From Lolium rigidum (Eukaryota > Streptophyta > Magnoliopsida > Poales > Poaceae): a DNA stretch of 64,000 bases. Below, in pieces: positions 60,501 to 64,000 of the stretch. The translations under genes were made by a program, and so were the position numbers. Numbering within the stretch: position 1 is the first letter of the stretch; every line of letters starts with the position of its first letter. The DNA lies in NCBI RefSeq assembly GCF_022539505.1, contig NC_061510.1, positions 275,982,330 through 276,046,329 of the forward strand, read 5' to 3'. The notes under the pieces were generated by a model. That model was not told the DNA's origin. It searched no databases and saw only the letters and a program-made list of their open reading frames with translations.

Positions 60501-63158
60501 AGAGAGATCATGGTCGCTGTGAATAGCTTCCAAGCAAGCCAGGTCGGATTGGACATATGCAATCTTGTCCAACGCATGCCATGGACCAGGTAGCAGCATC
60601 TGGACGGTGATTGTACGCTGCGGCCTATACTATGATGATGATGATTGTCCGGTTGGCCCTTGCCCTTCCTCATCGGTTAGTGTCACATTCAGTGTCACCT
60701 TTTGTCGCCTTACTCTTGTATCGATCTTCACGTAGAAACATATGTGTACTAACTGACCCGAACTACATTTGCCACGCTAGTTTCTTTAGGAGAGGTAATG
60801 AATCATGTGACCTGCTTTACTTGGCAATGATGTACTCCGTCTGTTCATAAAAGGATATCTTATATTTATTTAAATTTGAATGTATCTATATATACTAAAT
60901 GGTGTTTACACACATCTAATTTTAGATAAATTTAAGACATTTTTTAATAGATGCAGGGAGTACAATACCTAGGTTTAGTCTAGATTAAGAATGCATGCAC
61001 TTGTATAGTTGTATATACTTGTACCATGCACGGCTAGTTCAGCTCTGTTTCTGCCGTAAAAAATCGAAATGATTCCACTTCCACCATCAGCCTTCACAAT
61101 CTGCAATTGCAACAAGGTCCCTTGTATCGTCCACATAATTCTTAAGTGTTGCTGTGGAAATTGGACCATTGCATATGCCAGAACAGATTGCTTACTGCGC
61201 TAAGTAACCTCCATGTCCAGGTAATTGCTGTCCATGGTCAGCTTTGTTATCAAATCATGCCGTCAAGGCTGTCTGTCCTGGCACAAAACAGAAAAGTGTA
61301 GAAAAATCCAAGGGTAGGAAAAGGCGCCTTCCGACAGACAGGGGGAGCCAAAAGGCCCTTTTTAGGCCTGAAACCTTGAAGTGGTCATGCCTGGCCTGGG
61401 CCTGGAAGCAGCTGCAGTGCAGGTCTAGAGCCCCTAAAAGGGAACACATATGAGCAGAAAGGTGCACATACAATTAAAGAAAGAGATATTTCACGTTGTG
61501 GATGTAAAATGATCGATTTGGCACACAATGACACAAATACAATTAGGATAACGTGGGATCAAGCCTACATGATTGAATTTGGAGCAAAAGGTTTGAGTGG
61601 ATGAATTTTTGTATGAAATATACAGAATTCATTACTGCAACCCACATAGAAAAAAAATTCAAACTATGGTATTTCGCCAAACTATACGTACATGAAGAAC
61701 AAAATCCGTTTTTTCCTTGCACTTTTCACTTGGCTCTAAGTCCCCTCCAAAACTTTACTTGACTCACTAAACCCTCGTAAACTACGAATAATGGTCCATT
61801 TAACGGATGAAAAGGTTGGGTCAAAATATCGGGTTAAGAGGGATTAAAGAACAATTAGTGATAGTTTAGGGATTTAGTGAGGCAAGTAAAGTATGCAGGA
61901 GGAATATGATAGTACTAAAAATACTTAGGCGACGCTGAACCTTAGAGAAACTTGAAAAGGCAGAAATTTACAGGATTTGATAGCCCTCTCACCGTCACCG
62001 CCCTGCTGCAAGACAATCATACATTTTAATCAATGCATGCACGTGGTCTTACCAATTTTAAATAGCCAGCTATATCCTAGCCATAGCATATTGGAAGACC
62101 TCGCACTACGGCTAAATGAGAAACATCGCTAATAGCCAGCTATAGCTCAATTTAACCCTTAATTAGTCTCTAATTTACCCGCTAAACTTTATGTTTTCTG
62201 AATTTCTCTTCTCTTCTGGTTTTTATTTTTCTTGATTTCTGATTTTTTTTGTTCAATCAGATTCTGTAAAACTTGTGATTCGAATGGTTAGATACTTGAT
62301 TGCGTTGAATAGCTGAATGAGATTGTTGCTCGAATCACTTTTGAGTCATAGTTTTCCTTTATTTTGGCAAGATATGCATGTAATTTACCCGTCTTTGAAA
62401 AAATACGCTAAATGGTAGATTGGTCAGATGATCGACGAAAAAATAGAGTTTCCATAATAAACATGATATTTGCATGTGCAGGGCGTTCGGGGCAGCCGAG
62501 CCTGTCGTGGTCGCTGCGGCTGCGGATCGCCAAGGGCGCGGCGCGCGGCCTGGCGCACCTCCACGAGTGCAGCCCGCGGCGGTACGTCCACGGCGAGGTC
62601 AAGCCCTCCAACGTGCTCCTCGACTCGGACTACAACGCACTCATCGCCGACTTCGGCCTCGCCCGCCTCCTCACCATCGCCGGCTGCGCGGACCCCGCTG
62701 CCGCCGGCGCCGCCGGCATAATGGGCGGCGCTCTCCCGTACGTGAAGCCCGCGCCGGACCGGCCCAACGCGTACCGCGCGCCCGAGGCCCGCGTGCCCGG
62801 GGCGCGGCCGAGCCAGAAGTCCGACGTGTACTCCTTCGGCGTCCTGCTGCTGGAGCTGCTCACCGGGCGGTCGCCGGAGCATGCGTCGCCCTCCGGTTCC
62901 TCGGCGTCGTTCTCGGTGCCTGGTGCTGTTGACGGGCAGCAGCCACTGGCGCCGGAGATCGTGAGGTGGGTGCGGCAGGGGTTCGAGGACGCGCGGCCGC
63001 TGTCGGAGCTGGCCGACGAGGCCGTGCTGCGGGACGCCGGCGCGCGCAAGGAGGTGGTGGCGGCGTTCCACGTCGCGCTCGGGTGCGTCGAGGCCGACCT
63101 GGAGCGGCGGCCGCGGATGAAGGCCGTCTCCGACAAGCTCGAAAAGATCGGGTCGTGA
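57529..63158 (+). CDS. LRR receptor-like kinase, atypical catalytic loop (2 exons, 738 aa)
   Basis: Exon 1 is 57529-59068 and exon 2 is 62482-63158; splicing GT-AG inside Gly514 gives 2217 bases in frame. Residues 1-31 are a signal peptide, followed by an LRR N-cap with DPCHWPGVAC. About seven leucine-rich repeats follow (85-270), then NPGLCGFPL near 280. One transmembrane helix lies at 325-350, then an acidic and Gly-rich linker, then a kinase domain (425-735). The glycine loop is LGKGGKGIVYK, the beta-3 motif is VAVRRI, the catalytic loop is YVHGEVKPSNVLL, the metal motif is ADFGLA, and SDVYSFGVLLLELLTGRSP follows. Order and intron position match Arabidopsis At1g67510, from memory, in the ZAR1-like group. 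Most kinases have HRD and that homologue has HGD; here it is HGE, so catalysis may be weak. It is a plasma-membrane receptor of unknown ligand. Confidence 0.9.
59069..62481 (+). other. Intron 1 of the LRR kinase gene (3413 bp)
   Basis: Bounded by GTAAGT and GTGCAG. Besides the MITE it holds a CACTAGTAGGAAACCC sequence (about 59345) similar to the tip of the CACTA element at 19476. No partner end was seen. The rest is AT-rich without ORFs of interest. Confidence 0.75.
60835..60960. mobile_element. Stowaway MITE in the kinase intron (126 bp)
   Basis: It starts CTCCGTCTGTTCATAAAAGG and ends TAATAGATGCAGGGAG, flanked by TA. The inner arms TTTATTTAAATTTGAATGTA and TTTTAGATAAATTTAAGACA are inverted. 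It lies within intron 1, with no effect on the reading frame. Confidence 0.8.
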
Positions 63159-64000
63159 GAGCAGTACGCTGCCACTGCCATGCAGGGCCCCTCCGTTTGC
63201 CCGTTGTCAGAATTTGCCTACTACGAGGAACGTCTCTTTTTTCTTTTACTTCTTAATTTTTATTTATGTGTTTATATATATCATTTCTAGGAACCTTCTT
63301 GTCATTTTTTTCCTTTACTGGGTATCCTCATATTTGGCCGGCTCTACTGCAACAGTTGTACTCCAGTACATGATATAGAACGACAACAAGTCTTTCCTCT
63401 CTTTGCCAAGTATCCCTGCGAAACGGTATGAATGCTCACCAAAATAGACAGAAACATGCTACTTCAAAGCGTATAAAGCTAATTTAGCACATTTAGATTT
63501 ATAAAACATTTCAGAAAGATAAATTAGCTTTTTAAAACTTTTTTTTAGATAAGGAAGCAAAAAACTCCAGCCTCTGCATCAATTGATGCACACAACTATT
63601 TATTGAAAATCAAGGTATATCAAGTAAATCGAGGAAATACAATTTTCACACTGCAGCTTTACATTATATATAAAGCTCAAACAGACTAACCAACGTTCTA
63701 TGTGAATACAGGCACCTTGTTAAGATTATCGGTTTATCATTACAGCTTACAGATAAAAAAAAAAGGAACACCCATGAACCCAGGTCTAGTGAACCCATGA
63801 ATCTAGGTTTATTGTTTTCTATAGAGTAAACCTTCAGCTTGTCCTCATTGTGCATGCTCGTATTTTTATGAGTGTGACGAGAAGTTAGGAGCAATTTTCT
63901 TAGTTGCATTCTAACTTGCAACCGATAACTCAGTTATAACCCTACTTGCAACTGAAAAACTCAGATACAATCTAACTTTTGCAACTCATATGCATGAATC
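63159..64000. other. 3' flank of the kinase gene
   Basis: AT-rich 3' UTR and flank. A stretch around 63540-63640 (TTTAGATAAGGAAGCAAAAA and CTGCATCAATTGATGCACAC) resembles repeat-derived sequence found near grass genes; I cannot name it. No further gene is seen. Confidence 0.4.

Overview
The window looks like a repeat-dominated piece of a large grass genome, most likely Triticeae or a close Pooideae relative such as wheat, Aegilops, barley, rye or oat. The pointers are nested Gypsy LTRs beginning TGATACGTC, CACTA elements with GC-rich subterminal repeats, Stowaway MITEs ending in CTCCCTC at TA sites, a 4.8 kb LTR of LARD size, and LTRs carrying GCGGTAGTACCGC palindromes. Genes have introns and GC-rich first exons, as in grasses. 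No bacterial feature, tRNA, rRNA or CRISPR array was seen. Two 100-base runs of N (2403-2502 and 33300-33399) are assembly gaps.

Layout. 1-1990: three copies of a 667-bp tandem repeat. 2157-2392: one CACTA terminus. 2503-12925: a minus-strand nest of one Gypsy LTR family. It holds a non-autonomous element with an unrecognised 174-aa ORF, a broken gag copy, and a solo LTR inserted into that gag. 12931-14093: another LTR. 14-19.5 kb: degraded repeats, a roughly 500-bp tandem duplication and a Stowaway MITE. 19476-23320: a complete CACTA element with GGA target-site duplications and a large foldback. 24342-25196: the 3' end of a LINE. 27339-32117: a 4.78 kb solo LTR. 33.4-34.9 kb: a 757-bp duplication rich in telomere-like TTTAGGG. 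37.1-38.0 kb: a decayed coding unit of unknown family. 38152-39389: a CACTA-like end made of GGGCCGGCCCA tandem repeats, abutting a second Gypsy element that has gag and protease but no reverse transcriptase (39390-44382).

The right part is more gene-like. A long inverted-repeat pair (45973-46117 and 50590-50747) delimits a Mutator-like candidate. Between the arms lie a two-exon XS-type zinc-finger gene and a frameshifted GRF zinc-finger pseudogene. About 107 bp beyond it starts a seven-exon chloroplast FMN hydrolase gene of the HAD superfamily (50854-54444, 257 aa). It is followed by a two-exon LRR receptor-like kinase gene (57529-63158, 738 aa) whose catalytic-loop Asp is Glu. Both gene models close in frame over all exons. 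They are the two best-supported cellular genes here, and nothing in the sequence links them functionally.

Most other open reading frames are shadows of repeats or antisense readings of GC-rich exons. Family names (Fatima/Sabrina-like, Sukkula/LARD-like) are given from memory and were not checked against a repeat library.
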